Below the pieces are notes generated by a model, which saw nothing but the letters and a program-made list of their open reading frames with translations, had not been told where the DNA came from and did no database searches. DNA of 64,000 bases from contig BROE01000022.1 of assembly GCA_036571765.1 (NCBI GenBank), positions 7,296,377 through 7,360,376 on the forward strand, read 5' to 3'. Made by a program: the position numbers and the translations under genes. The stretch is from Plecoglossus altivelis (taxonomy: Eukaryota > Chordata > Actinopteri > Osmeriformes > Plecoglossidae). Below, piece after piece: positions 27,419-35,729 of the stretch (its first letter is position 1; the number at the start of each line of letters is the position of its first letter).

Positions 27419-30400
27419 GCTCTCCAGAGACAGTGGATGGCCCACCTCCGGCCCTCCCCCCCAAGCAGTCGAGGAAGAACATGAGCCAGATAATCCAGGC
27501 GCACTCCCAGCAGAGTCTCCTTGACAACCACATCAACGAGATGTATGACGTCCCTGTGGCAACCGACAAGACCACGGTAAGACCACCCAACCGTCGCTTT
27601 TACTGCCCCCAGGGCTTTTTTCACAGTGACTACAAGAGTATTGTGATTGCCTTTGAAAGTGGCTCGGTACATTGGAACACCAACAGCTTGACAGAGCCCA
27701 GCACAGGCTGTTCCTCAAGGGTTTAGGTTTGAGTCACCGTTCTGACCCAAACCGTATAAGCTGCCCTCCAAGCTGTTGTGGACTGACTGTCCTTTGTTCC
27801 CGTGCAGCTGAACGGTGTCGTTCCTCACGACAATCTGGTCCTGATCAAGATGAGGCCCGACGAGAACGGACGTTTTGGCTTCAACGTGAAGGTGAGGATA
27901 GGAGGACTTGGCCTCCAGAGCAGAGCTCTTCGACCCTGGTCCTCAGCACGGAGGCTTTAGATGGTTCCCCTCCGCCAAACACGCTCGATCCAAACCGACG
28001 ATCATCCTCGGGCTTCTGCAGAGCTTCATAAGGACCGTCCGTCTGGATCAAGTGTGTGTGAGAGCAGGGACATGATCTAAAGCCTACAGCCTGAGCCCCT
28101 GAGGACCAGAGAGGAAGAGCACCGCTCTCATGTGAGGGAGTAAGGTGGTGCGTCGGGGTTGGAGAGGAAGGTGAGGTGTGAACCTGTGTTGGTCTTCTTC
28201 CAGGGAGGTGCAGATCAGAAGATGCCCATCATCGTGTCCCGGGTGGCCCCGGGGACATCGGTACGTCATGGGAACGCAGCATGGACACACACACACACAC
28301 ACACACATACACAGAAACGTCATGTTTTCAGTCAGCAGACACCTTTTATCTCTAGTGATATACTGCACAGGGAGGTTTTAAAGCTCAGAGCTAAATCCTC
28401 GTATTAACACGCATCCACACACACACCCACCCACCCACAGACACACTCTCACACACACACACCCACAGACACACTCTCACACACACACACCCACAGACAC
28501 ACTCTCACAGACACACTCACACACACTCTCACAGACACTCCTTCTTTGTGTTTTACCCAGGGTTTTTTTTTTCTTTTCTAACAATCCGTCTCTCTTTCAT
28601 CATCCCTCCACTGTCACCTCCCTTCTTGTCTGAAACACCTCATTGTGTAAAAATAGAAGACAACTGTTCTGCGCGCTTGAGAACGAACCCGTCTGTGTTT
28701 GTCGTCACTGACTGGAAGTCTTAACCGGAGCGCTGGGAAGATACTCTGATTACAGGCAGGACACGCAGGAGCGCTGTTCGCTCATGCTGTTGAACCTCTC
28801 CTGTTCTCCTCTCCGCCCGCAGGCCGACTTGTGCGTCCCCCGTCTCAACGAGGGCGACCAGGTGGTTCTGATCAACGGGCGAGACATCTCCGACCACACC
28901 CACGACCAGGTGGTCATGTTCATCAAGGCCAGCTGTGAAAGCCACTCTGGAGAGCTTATCCTGCTGGTCAGACCCAACGGTGAGGCTCCGCGCGGCGGAC
29001 AGACGGACGGAAGGAGCGTTGGCATGGAAAAACAAACTATTGGCTCCCCCTGTAGGAACGGGATGCGCTGTCTAATGTCCTGGTAGTCATAGCGACCGGG
29101 TCATGTTGGAGTAACTGCGGAGGTAAACGTGGCGTCCCCCCCTCTGTCTGCGCAGCCATCTACGATGTGGTGGAGGAGAAAGCCGACTCTGAGCCGGACT
29201 TCCAGTACATCCCAGAGAAGTGTCCCCAGGACCCGTCCCAGCTGGACCAGGACGCCTGGAGGGACTCTATGGCCACCCTGAGGGAGGGGCTGGCCAGCGG
29301 CGCCATACTGGCCCAGTTTGACGTAAGTAGCAACGTCTCTGCTTCGGCCGCTCTCCCACTCCCTCCCCCTCCCCTTGGGTTTGTTGTGAAGGCCGAGCCA
29401 GCAGCCTCCATAATGAATGTGCCGTGGCCCTTCTCAGTGGAGCCGCTCCAATTATATCCTCCGCATTCTGATGACTTCCTGTTTTCAGCGCAGTGCCCTC
29501 AAGTATTTCCTGCCCTTGTGTGTTATTAGGAGGTGAAGTGGGTGTTATACAATGCTGTGAGGGTCAAAGGAAACACAGTAACACACACGCGCACACACAC
29601 ACACACACACACACATACGTACACTTACAGATACTTAGCACACACAAGCAGATGCACATGAAGGCACACACAGATTCCAGCCCTGTCTGTGTCCTTCTTT
29701 GTGCTCTGTGCTCATATGTACAGTGTGTACACTAGCGTTCTAGTCTGGAAGATTTACCAGCCTCTTGTGAATTCCCTGCTCAGCAGGTGAAAGCAGCTTA
29801 GGCAGAGATTGTCTCCTGGCAGACTGAGCGGGCTGCCTCAGGCGTGCTCTGTCTGCTCCACTCTGTCGCTCCGCACTGTCGCTCCGCTCTGTCGCTCCGC
29901 TCTGTCGCTCCGCTCTGTCTGCTCCGCTCTGTCGCTCCGCTCTGTCTGCTCCGCTCTGTCGCTCCGCTCTGTCTCCTCCGCTCTGCGCACGCCTCTCTCT
30001 CTTTCCACAAGTTGCCTATCCGCTTCCATCCTCAACAACAACAACAAGCTGGGTTTCGTGGTCAGAGTTGCATCTGAAGCGCTTCATCGCGTCACCCTGT
30101 GTCTGTTTCCCCCTTACAGCAACTCTACAGGAAGAAGCCTGGAATGAGCATGTTGTGTGCCAAATTACCTCAGAACATTTCCAAAAACCGCTACCGAGAC
30201 ATCTCGCCCTGTGAGTAGCCGTCCGGATGCATCTCCAGTCTCAGCAGGACATCTTTAGCCATGCGCGTACAGACGCTTTGTTGGCTCACTGCATGAATCT
30301 ACATTCAAACTCTCTCTCTTTTTTCTACCACAGATGATGCCACTCGGGTAATACTGAAAAGCACAGATGACTACATCAATGCAAATTACATCAACGTGAG

Positions 30401-32908
30401 TTGCTCCTTTTGTGTTGCCAGTTCAGTTTTGAACCCTGCGCTCCTCCCACACCTGTGATCAACACTTTGTTCTGCTGAGCTTAAACAGATCCTGAAGCCT
30501 GCTGGCTCCGACTGATAATCGCTCGTACACTTGAAGGCTTTTGGAAATGGATACATTCTCACTTGCCCACGCACTCCCCCTATTCCCAGCGGTGCGTGCG
30601 CACACGCAGAGAAGCGTACCCATTGTCTGTGTTGTCACCTCTCAGATGGAGATCCCTGCGTCGAGTCTGATCAAGCGCTACATAGCATGCCAGGGCCCTC
30701 TGCCCAGCACGTGCCCAGACTTCTGGCAGATGACGTGGGAACAGGGCTCCTCCATGGTGGTCATGCTCACCACGCAGGTGGAGAGAGGACGGGTACGTCA
30801 GCACCACGCACACTCACACGCACACACACACACGCGCACAAGCTGTTTCGCTTGTTGATCAGTACATTGGTTCTATAGCTAATAGATGCGCGAGGGCATG
30901 GTTGGCGGGAGCGTGGCTCTGGAAGGTGGTGGGGGGAGCTGATGTGGTTGACAGTGTGTTGGTCCTCTCTTCTGTTCCCCCAGGTCAAGTGTCATCAGTA
31001 CTGGCCCAACCCACACTGCAGCGCCACCTATGGTGCCTTCCAGGTGGCCTGTCACGCGGAGGAGGGCAACTGTGCCTTCCTGGTCAGGGACATGACTCTC
31101 ACACACCTGGAGGTAGCGTTGGCTAGCTCTTCTCCGCAAGGACGCGTCGGCTGGACGTGTCTGTTAGGGAGCAAATTGATAGCTTTTTAATCTGATGGAA
31201 GGTCTTTAGCATGAGTGTTGTCACCTATCCACAAGGCTGGATTGTATTGGCTGTCACTGCAAATCAAATTAATTAGCCTGAGCAGCAAAGTGACAATAGG
31301 AGAGTATACTCAAGTGAACTGTTTTAGGTTTAACCACTTTTAACCAGCAAGGATTAGCTGATCTGAGCGTTTCCATGGTGACCTGTGTGGGTTGTTCTTT
31401 TTCTGGCTCACGCAGTGCACATTCCAGATCTTAGTTACGATGGAAATCTCTCAAGGCAGGCATCAACTTTCGTTCTGCCTGTTCTGTGTGTTGCCATGGA
31501 TGAGCGGATGGATGGCCACCTCTGACTGTCTTTGGTGTGTGCGGTCGCCTTGGTTACAGAGCGAGGAGAGTCGAGAGCTGACTCAGATCCAGTACCTGGC
31601 CTGGCCGGACCACGGGGTTCCGGACGACTCCACAGACTTCCTGGACTTTGTGGCGCTGGTACGGAGCAAGCGAGCAGGGAAGGATGAGCCCGTGGTGGTC
31701 CACTGCAGGTGGGTGATGCAGGGTTACATTCTGGCCTCATGGCACTTTGCAGCACTTCACTGGAAGACAGTGATGATTGGGGCTTGGGAACGATCATCGA
31801 TGGGGAACGTAAATAGTGTCAGACTTCAGAAAGTCAGACGATCTTCATTTCGTTCCTCTCTCCGCGTCTTGCAGTGCAGGGATTGGTCGGACAGGAGTGC
31901 TGATCACCATGGAGACAGCGTTGTGTCTGATGGAGTGCGGTCAGCCTGTGCATCCTCTCGAGATCGTCCGAACCATGAGAGACCAGCGGGCCATGATGAT
32001 CCAGACCCCTGTGAGAACCATCCCCTGTCTCCCCTCATCCCCCCTCCTCTGCCTCCCCTGTCTCCCCTCCTCTGCCTCCCCTGTCTCCCCTCCTCCCCTC
32101 CCTTGTCTCCCCTCCCCTGCTTCCCCTCCTCTTCATGTAGAGGATTATCTCGTCTTGATTGAGTGGGATCGTTAATGGCTGTGTTAAATGTTCAATTGTT
32201 ACCATCTACCAATGAAACTATTGTGGCAAAACAATGGTCCATTGAACGATGGTCTAAGACTCTCGTTTGGGCTAAAACTACTGGGTTATTCTCCTGGCGC
32301 TCATTAGGCTTGGGTAGCATGCAAGCCTCCTGGACGGTATCTGCTTAGCTGGAATCACATAGGATTCCTGCCTTAAATCCGACTGACTGATTCCTCATTC
32401 AGATTCTGAGAAGCGGCTTGTCAGTCAGACCGGAAATGTTTGAGGGAGATCCACCATTGAAAGTGATCTCTTCAGAACGACGTGTTCGCCTTTTCTAGTG
32501 ATGTCTTAAGTCTCTCTGTTCGCTCGATAGCCTGTCAGTCTCTTCGGAGTGGCTTTGGAATCCCGTTTAAACCCATTACCCAGATGACTGGGCTGGAGGA
32601 ATGATGACGAGGTTGCGATGCCGATTCGAGTGTAACATCCCTCCCTCCCTTCCCTCTGTCTGCAGAGCCAGTACAGGTTTGTGTGCGAGGCCATCCTGAA
32701 GGTGTACGAGGAGGAGCTGATGAAGCCACACAAGGCTAACCTCTACCAGAGAGAGCCTGAAGACAAGCAGGAGGAGGAGGAAGAGGTGGACGAGGTGGTG
32801 GATTTGATGGAGGAGCAAGAGGAAGAGGAGGTGGAGGACCCTAGCGTTGCTAGTGTGACCAGCGTTACCAGTGTGACCAGTGGAAACAGCTTGACCCCTG
32901 ACCCTTGA
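13108..32908 (+). CDS. ptpn4: ptpn4: FERM-PDZ protein tyrosine phosphatase, non-receptor type 4 (26 coding exons)
   Basis: Joining the 26 exons listed below gives 2946 bases, 981 residues, with matching phases at every junction. The product is a cytosolic, membrane-skeleton-associated tyrosine phosphatase. Seen in order: FERM domain (about residues 29-315), a proline/serine linker, one PDZ domain (about 515-605) and a PTP domain (about 664-915). The active-site loop is HCSAGIGRTG with nucleophile Cys855 and Arg861; the WPD loop supplies Asp823; the Q-loop has QTPSQ at 899-903. Near-identity to human PTPN4 through FERM, PDZ and PTP, and the epb41l5 neighbour, favour PTPN4 over PTPN3. Family knowledge: human PTPN4 is 926 residues, its PDZ restrains catalysis, and it acts at synapses and in immune signalling. 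Odd points: a roughly 52-residue acidic, then Val-Thr-Ser-rich tail, and MGGTDWE where human has MDWE. Whether this is the a or b teleost copy is unknown. The start is ATG 13108; a GTG just upstream is not the start. Confidence 0.95.
13482..13612 (+). repeat. Polypurine (GA/GGGA)n tract
   Basis: About 130 bases of nearly uninterrupted purines on the + strand, mostly GAGA with GGGA interruptions. Long mirror-like polypurine tracts can form triplex (H-) DNA. The open frames across it on both strands are repeat artefacts. Confidence 0.9.
14816..14966 (+). repeat. CT-rich imperfect repeat
   Basis: About 150 bases of TCTC with recurrent CCCTCTTACTCTCT and CCCTCTTGTTC variants, giving a loose period of about 20 bases. 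Confidence 0.85.
15056..15129 (+). repeat. (CT)n microsatellite
   Basis: CT dinucleotides, uninterrupted for about 50 bases, then CTTT-interrupted. Confidence 0.95.
17145..17252 (+). CDS. ptpn4: ptpn4 exon 3 (residues 47-82)
   Basis: FERM F1 lobe: KHDQGQALLDAVFRHLELTE followed by a DYFGLHLADDS block. The acceptor is CTTGCAG and the donor GTGAGT. It is in phase 0 at both ends. Confidence 0.95.
17633..17675 (+). CDS. ptpn4: ptpn4 exon 4 (residues 83-97)
   Basis: A 43-base exon encoding RWLDPNKPIRKQLK plus one base. The same length and phase occur in epb41l5 exon 3. The donor is GTAGGT. Confidence 0.93.
17868..17946 (+). CDS. ptpn4: ptpn4 exon 5 (residues 97-123)
   Basis: A 79-base exon encoding GSPHNLSFRVKFFVTDPNK and LQEEYTR, the end of F1 entering F2. 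The acceptor follows a T-rich tract; the donor is GTGAGC. Confidence 0.95.
18638..18682 (+). CDS. ptpn4: ptpn4 exon 6 (residues 123-138)
   Basis: A 45-base exon encoding YQYFLQIKQDILTG of the FERM F2 lobe. The donor is GTGAGC. Confidence 0.94.
18877..18914 (+). repeat. (TG)n tract at the exon 7 acceptor
   Basis: TG dinucleotides with one TCTG interruption end seven bases before exon 7. They take the place where a pyrimidine tract normally lies, leaving only TTCCACAG. Confidence 0.95.
18921..18973 (+). CDS. ptpn4: ptpn4 exon 7 (residues 138-156)
   Basis: A 53-base exon encoding LPCPHNTAALLASYAVQ of the FERM F2 lobe. The acceptor sits behind a TG repeat; the donor is GTAAGT. Confidence 0.94.
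18974..20796 (+). other. ptpn4: ptpn4 intron 7
   Basis: No exon is recognised. It contains a C19 run (19289-19307), a GTGCGC alternating tract near 19469-19497, CT-rich tracts (19577-19735 and 20617-20765) and a short TG tract at 20256-20266. The last CT tract serves as the pyrimidine tract for exon 8. Confidence 0.7.
20617..20765 (+). repeat. CT-rich microsatellite before exon 8
   Basis: About 150 bases of TCTC with TCGC and TTGC variants, ending about 30 bases before the exon 8 acceptor. Confidence 0.9.
20797..20917 (+). CDS. ptpn4: ptpn4 exon 8 (residues 156-196)
   Basis: A 121-base exon encoding ELGDYSDLDHAPGYLAEFS and PQGFDKEVTKHHQQH of FERM F2. The acceptor is GTACAG and the donor GTACGA. 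A CA repeat starts 40 bases into the next intron. Confidence 0.94.
21009..21142 (+). repeat. (CT)n microsatellite used as pyrimidine tract
   Basis: CT repeat running directly into the exon 9 acceptor (CCTCAG at 21141-21146). A CA repeat (20957-20982) lies in the same intron. Confidence 0.9.
21147..21234 (+). CDS. ptpn4: ptpn4 exon 9 (residues 196-225)
   Basis: An 88-base exon encoding GLSPAQSEFNYLNTARTLE and LYGVELHYAR, the end of F2 and start of F3. The donor is GTGAGT. Confidence 0.95.
21395..21483 (+). CDS. ptpn4: ptpn4 exon 10 (residues 226-255)
   Basis: An 89-base exon encoding DQSNTEILIGVMSAGIVVY and KNRVRINCFPW of FERM F3. The donor is GTGAGT. Confidence 0.95.
21484..22846 (+). other. 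ptpn4: ptpn4 intron 10
   Basis: No exon is recognised. It contains CA at 22005-22026, C-rich runs (22326-22346), a CGTGCG alternating stretch (22540-22562) and a G-rich purine run (22676-22722). Confidence 0.6.
22847..22910 (+). CDS. ptpn4: ptpn4 exon 11 (residues 255-276)
   Basis: A 64-base exon encoding LKIVKISFKCKQFFIQLRRE of FERM F3. The donor is GTGGGT. Confidence 0.94.
22911..23700 (+). other. ptpn4: ptpn4 intron 11
   Basis: No exon is recognised. It contains short G runs (23107-23116), a GAGA stretch near 23297 and a T/C-rich acceptor region. Confidence 0.6.
23701..23873 (+). CDS. ptpn4: ptpn4 exon 12 (residues 277-334)
   Basis: The end of the FERM F3 lobe, including ACKNLWKACVEHHTFFRL and the FERM-adjacent start KNFFAHYFTLGSKFRY. 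The acceptor is CTCCAG and the donor GTAAGG. Confidence 0.96.
23874..24748 (+). other. ptpn4: ptpn4 intron 12
   Basis: No exon is recognised. It contains a CA microsatellite at 24142-24179 and AT-rich sequence after it. Confidence 0.6.
24142..24179 (+). repeat. (CA)n microsatellite
   Basis: Nineteen CA units, then CAGAG-interrupted copies to about 24198. Confidence 0.95.
24749..24817 (+). CDS. ptpn4: ptpn4 exon 13 (residues 334-357)
   Basis: Encodes GRTEVQSVQYGKEKGIKDRV in the FERM-adjacent region. The donor is GTAAGA. Confidence 0.94.
25180..25314 (+). CDS. ptpn4: ptpn4 exon 14 (residues 357-402)
   Basis: Encodes the SPSKPLARKLMGGTDWETV linker and LETQSLPTRSPPGTPN. Relative to human it has three extra residues (GGT) before DWE. 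The donor is GTAAGC. Confidence 0.94.
25420..25581 (+). CDS. ptpn4: ptpn4 exon 15 (residues 402-456)
   Basis: Linker exon encoding FAQEGTRMRPSSVGHLVDHV and SSTQANSISLDSTP. The preceding 105-base intron is the shortest in the gene. The donor is GTAAGT. Confidence 0.94.
25582..27419 (+). other. ptpn4: ptpn4 intron 15
   Basis: No exon is recognised. It holds TG (25937-25972), GA (26155-26177), CA tracts (26437-26463, 26514-26544 and 26646-26688) and the terminal (TG)17 at 27381-27414. TG and CA tracts on one transcript could base-pair. Confidence 0.6.
27381..27414 (+). repeat. (TG)17 directly at the exon 16 acceptor
   Basis: A perfect TG repeat is followed only by TATAG before exon 16, so the acceptor has no ordinary pyrimidine tract. 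Confidence 0.97.
27420..27576 (+). CDS. ptpn4: ptpn4 exon 16 (residues 456-508)
   Basis: Encodes PPPALPPKQSRKN, a proline-rich motif, and HSQQSLLDNHINEMYDVP leading to the PDZ domain. The length of 157 bases is not a multiple of three, so skipping it would shift the frame. The donor is GTAAGA. Confidence 0.92.
27808..27891 (+). CDS. ptpn4: ptpn4 exon 17 (residues 509-536)
   Basis: PDZ domain start: HDNLVLIKMRPDENGRFGFN. The GRFGFNV segment is the carboxylate-binding loop. The donor is GTGAGG. Confidence 0.95.
28204..28260 (+). CDS. ptpn4: ptpn4 exon 18 (residues 537-555)
   Basis: PDZ core: GGADQKMPIIVSRVAPGTS. It is in phase 0 at both ends; the donor is GTACGT. Confidence 0.95.
28261..28822 (+). 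other. ptpn4: ptpn4 intron 18
   Basis: CA repeats begin close to the donor (28286-28310). A CA-based minisatellite of about 28 bases (CCCACAGACACACTCTCA core) fills 28410-28540. No exon is recognised. Confidence 0.65.
28410..28540 (+). repeat. CA-rich minisatellite
   Basis: Three to four imperfect copies of a roughly 28-base unit that alternates CA runs with CCCACAGACACACTCT. Confidence 0.85.
28823..28979 (+). CDS. ptpn4: ptpn4 exon 19 (residues 556-608)
   Basis: PDZ end: ADLCVPRLNEGDQVVLINGR, then SDHTHDQVVMFIKAS and LILLVRPN. His in the alphaB region (DHTHDQVV) fits the class I ligand pocket. The donor is GTGAGG. Confidence 0.96.
29156..29322 (+). CDS. ptpn4: ptpn4 exon 20 (residues 608-663)
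   Basis: PDZ-PTP linker: IYDVVEEKADSEPDFQYIPE and LREGLASGAILAQFD. The donor is GTAAGT. Confidence 0.95.
29323..30119 (+). other. ptpn4: ptpn4 intron 20
   Basis: Contains a CA repeat (29590-29616) and a 13/14-bp tandem repeat (29862-29985). No exon is recognised. Confidence 0.6.
29862..29985 (+). repeat. 13/14-bp minisatellite (TCTGTCGCTCCGC)
   Basis: About nine tandem copies of TCTGTCGCTCCGC, some with TCTGCTCCGC or TCTCCTCCGC variants. They create open frames on both strands, which are artefacts. Confidence 0.9.
30120..30210 (+). CDS. ptpn4: ptpn4 exon 21 (residues 664-694)
   Basis: PTP domain start: QLYRKKPGMSMLCAKLPQN and the conserved KNRYRDISP. The donor is GTGAGT. Confidence 0.95.
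30334..30395 (+). CDS. ptpn4: ptpn4 exon 22 (residues 694-714)
   Basis: PTP phosphotyrosine loop and DDYINANYIN motif. The donor is GTGAGT. Confidence 0.95.
30646..30792 (+). CDS. ptpn4: ptpn4 exon 23 (residues 715-763)
   Basis: PTP motifs YIACQGPLPSTCPDFWQM and WEQGSSMVVMLTTQVERGR. The donor is GTACGT, followed by a CA-rich tract. Confidence 0.96.
30984..31112 (+). CDS. ptpn4: ptpn4 exon 24 (residues 764-806)
   Basis: PTP core: VKCHQYWPNPHC, FQVACHAEEGNCAFLVRDMT and THLE. The donor GTAGCG is atypical, but the frame and phase demand it. Confidence 0.9.
31113..31559 (+). other. ptpn4: ptpn4 intron 24
   Basis: Single-copy-looking AT-balanced sequence. I see no repeat and no exon. Confidence 0.6.
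31560..31708 (+). CDS. ptpn4: ptpn4 exon 25 (residues 807-856), WPD loop and catalytic Cys
   Basis: Encodes LTQIQYLAWPDHGVPDDS, with general acid Asp823, and EPVVVHC with nucleophile Cys855. The intron falls inside the HCSAGIGRTG signature, as in human PTPN4. The donor is GTGGGT. Confidence 0.97.
31875..32010 (+). CDS. ptpn4: ptpn4 exon 26 (residues 856-901), rest of the PTP signature
   Basis: Encodes SAGIGRTGVLITMETAL, IVRTMRDQRAMMIQTP. Arg861 of the P-loop and Gln899 of the Q-loop are present. The donor is GTGAGA. Confidence 0.97.
32011..32665 (+). other. ptpn4: ptpn4 intron 26
   Basis: Starts with a C/T-rich tandem repeat (32022-32138, CCCCTGTCTCCCCTCCTCTGCCT-like units). The rest is unique and no exon is recognised. 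Confidence 0.6.
32666..32908 (+). CDS. ptpn4: ptpn4 exon 27, last coding exon with acidic tail (residues 902-981)
   Basis: Opens with SQYRFVCEAILKVYEEELMK, the final PTP helix. Instead of stopping within a few residues as in human, the frame continues through a Glu/Asp-rich run (about residues 930-960) and a repeated VTSVTS segment before TGA at 32906-32908. The tail could act as a flexible charged segment, but no domain is recognised. Confidence 0.93.
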   Translation, partial: SQYRFVCEAILKVYEEELMKPHKANLYQREPEDKQEEEEEVDEVVDLMEEQEEEEVEDPSVASVTSVTSVTSGNSLTPDP

Positions 32909-35110
32909 CCCTTTGGACCTGACCCTGGGGTCGCCAGTGAGGGGCCCTGGAGGCCGGGCCAGCAGAGAGAACAAAGCACTGTTGCACTTTACACCGACAA
33001 AACAAACAACCGAAAGTCATTGACTAAAGAATCCTACTATGTTTAATAGTTACCATTAGGGACATTGTGTTCAGGTTAACAACAACAACAAAAAAAAGTA
33101 CGAACATTCAGAAAAACAACAACCATGGAATTGCTGTAGTGCCATAAGAAAGAAGGGCAGGGAAGGAGGGAGTAATAGATGGATTGATAGATGAATGGAT
33201 GGATGGAGGGAGGGAGGGTGTGTTTTTAAATGAGGTTCCCCCCCTCAGTGAGTCTGCTAGACGGACATGCCTTTCTACTCAATGTCCCTCCAGCTGACTG
33301 AGAGATAACCGTATCTTTTTCTCAAAGAGTATTTATTGTGATTTAGTTTGTGTCAAACCCTGTCCACTGAACAAACGTGTGTTAGTACGAGTCTAGCGTC
33401 ATGCTTTCCAAACAAAATCATAGTTAGAGAAGTCGTGGTGTGATTATTTTAGGTCTTCTTTTACTTAGTGGAGAAAAAAAACAAAACAAGTGTTTTTAAT
33501 TTATTGTTCTTTTGGTTTTGCTTTCTTGTTGAGTTTCTGACATTAGACAGACACCCAAGAGCACTTTGTCTAACCCAGGCTAACGCTGAGGCTATGAACA
33601 GGCTACATTCTGGAACTTGCGGTGATCAGCCAGGTGCCATTGATTGGCAATGGACTCATTAGCACGACCTCCCAGCTGGTTAGCTTGTCGTAGCTTCGTC
33701 TGGGTTTCCAACAGGAGGATCAAAACTCCCCTGATAAATCAAGCTTCAAAAATGGGAAATACTGACCTTTCATTTCTGCTTCTCCATTTTCCTTTGCGTG
33801 TCTGTCTTTTTAGAATGTAGACAACACAAGCCAGCAACACTTAAGAGGATTCAACCAATAATCTCTCCCATTTTTTTTCCGATCATTCAAATGGTACTTT
33901 TAAGGTTTCATGGCACATTCTTTTGTTTTAGTTGTTAGTGGAGATGATAATCGCCTAGAATGATTTAGGTACAGACTGCTGGGCATTCATAGTACAAGAC
34001 TGAATCAGTACGTGTTTCTTTCTAGGACATCAGGCAACGCGAGTGCTTATTTTGATTCCTGGTTCCTGAAACGGAGCAGGTCATGAATAGTTTCAGGTAC
34101 TCTCCTCATTGTGGAGGCAGGTTTTTTTTTTTTTTTTTGCTTTGTTCTATTACCTGTTGCCATTCAGGCTCAGTAGGTGAGGCAGTGCCACCCTCTCCAA
34201 TGCACTCTACTGCACAACCAAACTGCCATGTCTGTCTGTCAGAGAGAGAGAGTGTCTTAATGCCTGCGTGTGCGTGCGTGAGTGTGTGTTCATGTGCAGC
34301 CATTTGTATAGTTCTGTGATGTGTGTGTGTTTGTGATGCAGCAGTTTCTGTTGTGTGTTATTCGGTGCTGCTATGGCTGTGGCCCATCATGATGTAAACA
34401 TTAGCTCTCCCTTCCCCCATGATAGAAGGTATCATGGTACCATGTTAGCTGTCTGGAGATAGCCTGCCTGAAAACCTGAATCTTTGTGACTTATCATCCC
34501 AAACATGCAGAGGGCTTACAGCCCCTCTCCCCCTCAGCTTGGGTTCCATCGAATGGACTCAATCTGGTTTTATTCAATCTTCCAGAATCATCCTCTCCTT
34601 TGATCACACATCAATCCCGCTGTCTCTCTTACAATGAGCCTCTGAGGCAAATGACACATCTATACACAACGTGAGGGATATCAGGGCCATCAAATGTAAG
34701 CGCTCATATCCGGTGTGGAGCTTCGGTCAGTGTGTTGTGGTGTTGGATAATGGGGTCGTTTCGGGTCAATTCGGGAGGGAAAAAAAGAAACGATGGATGA
34801 GAAGATGGAACAGGGGGTTTGAGGGGAGGATGAGGCTGGTTGGTTTATATTTTTGTAAAAGAACCAGTTCTTGCCTCTTGGGAAAGGTCAGCACTTTGCA
34901 GGTGTCAGAGTAGCAGTTAGTGTTACTGCATACATCAGAGACAGAAATCGATGTTTTATTTTTATTTTATTTGTTTTTAAGACACCTGTAGGGAACCAAA
35001 CTTCAAACTACACAGTGCCACTTGTTAATTTTGTGTAAATAATTCTAGACCATGTAAATACAATGTTGTATATGAAAAAAATCTTTAAAATAAAAGGGAA
35101 AATCATTTGT
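32909..35110 (+). other. ptpn4: ptpn4 3' UTR
   Basis: About 2.2 kb without an exon-like frame between the stop and the poly(A) signal. It contains T runs (34121-34139) and A/T-rich stretches typical of UTRs. No microRNA site can be claimed by eye. Confidence 0.75.
35089..35094 (+). terminator. ptpn4: ptpn4 poly(A) signal AATAAA
   Basis: AATAAA in an A-rich context, followed by a GT-rich stretch (about 35107-35130) as expected for cleavage. Confidence 0.75.
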
Positions 35111-35559
35111 GATTTGAAAATGTGTTTTGTATCATATTGACGCGTCTGCGTGTGAATACACGTAATGATCACCTCGACGAATCACGAACAAATTCACTGA
35201 AACAGTGACCAGTGGGGTGCGCTGTTGTTAAACGAAGATGGCAATCAACAGACAGTGTCGGAATCATGACTATTCTGGGACGTAAACATTTCATTTTTTG
35301 GAAGTTATAGACTAGACTTACGTTTTCTATAAAGTTACACTCGAGAAACACTCACACTTGTTTATAAATAGCTACCGTAAATGTGTGTGCGTTCTAATAA
35401 TTATGAATTTACATTCAGAAAACATATCTTTAAATATAATGTACTCTTATCATAACGCCTTTTATGAAAATATCGAAAACAGTCCGTTTCTGAAAACAAT
35501 CTCCCTTCGAGTTTGGACAAGGGTTTATCGATACGTCATATCCTGGGGGGGGATCTGCT
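35111..35559. other. ptpn4-epb41l5 intergenic region and probable epb41l5 promoter
   Basis: About 0.5 kb of AT-rich sequence between the two same-strand genes. No TATA box is placed convincingly. Confidence 0.45.
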
Positions 35560-35729
35560 TCGCTCTCCTGCCTCCCACTTTTCTTAGTATTGGAGTTAGG
35601 GAGAGGAAATTATCCTGGTCGAGGCTTGAAAGAAGTAAACTTTTTAACCATGTGGATTTATTAGGCTGTTTCGTGACCGTGGACAATGCAAGTGGACCCA
35701 CTCTCCTTTTAGACAACGGCAAGTGCTTT
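35560..35729 (+). other. epb41l5: Possible 5' untranslated exon 1 of epb41l5
   Basis: The coding exon at 36385 has an acceptor (CCTCATCAG) 24 bases before its ATG, so an upstream leader exon is expected. The best candidate ends at the donor TTT|GTAAGT (cut after 35729) and is followed, like ptpn4 exon 1, by AGCTAGC-rich sequence. The 5' end is a guess. Confidence 0.33.

Noticed and set aside
31392..32162. 256-codon open frame across ptpn4 exons 25-26
   Set aside because: Contains the real exon 25 frame but reads through the intron, and covers exon 26 in the wrong frame.
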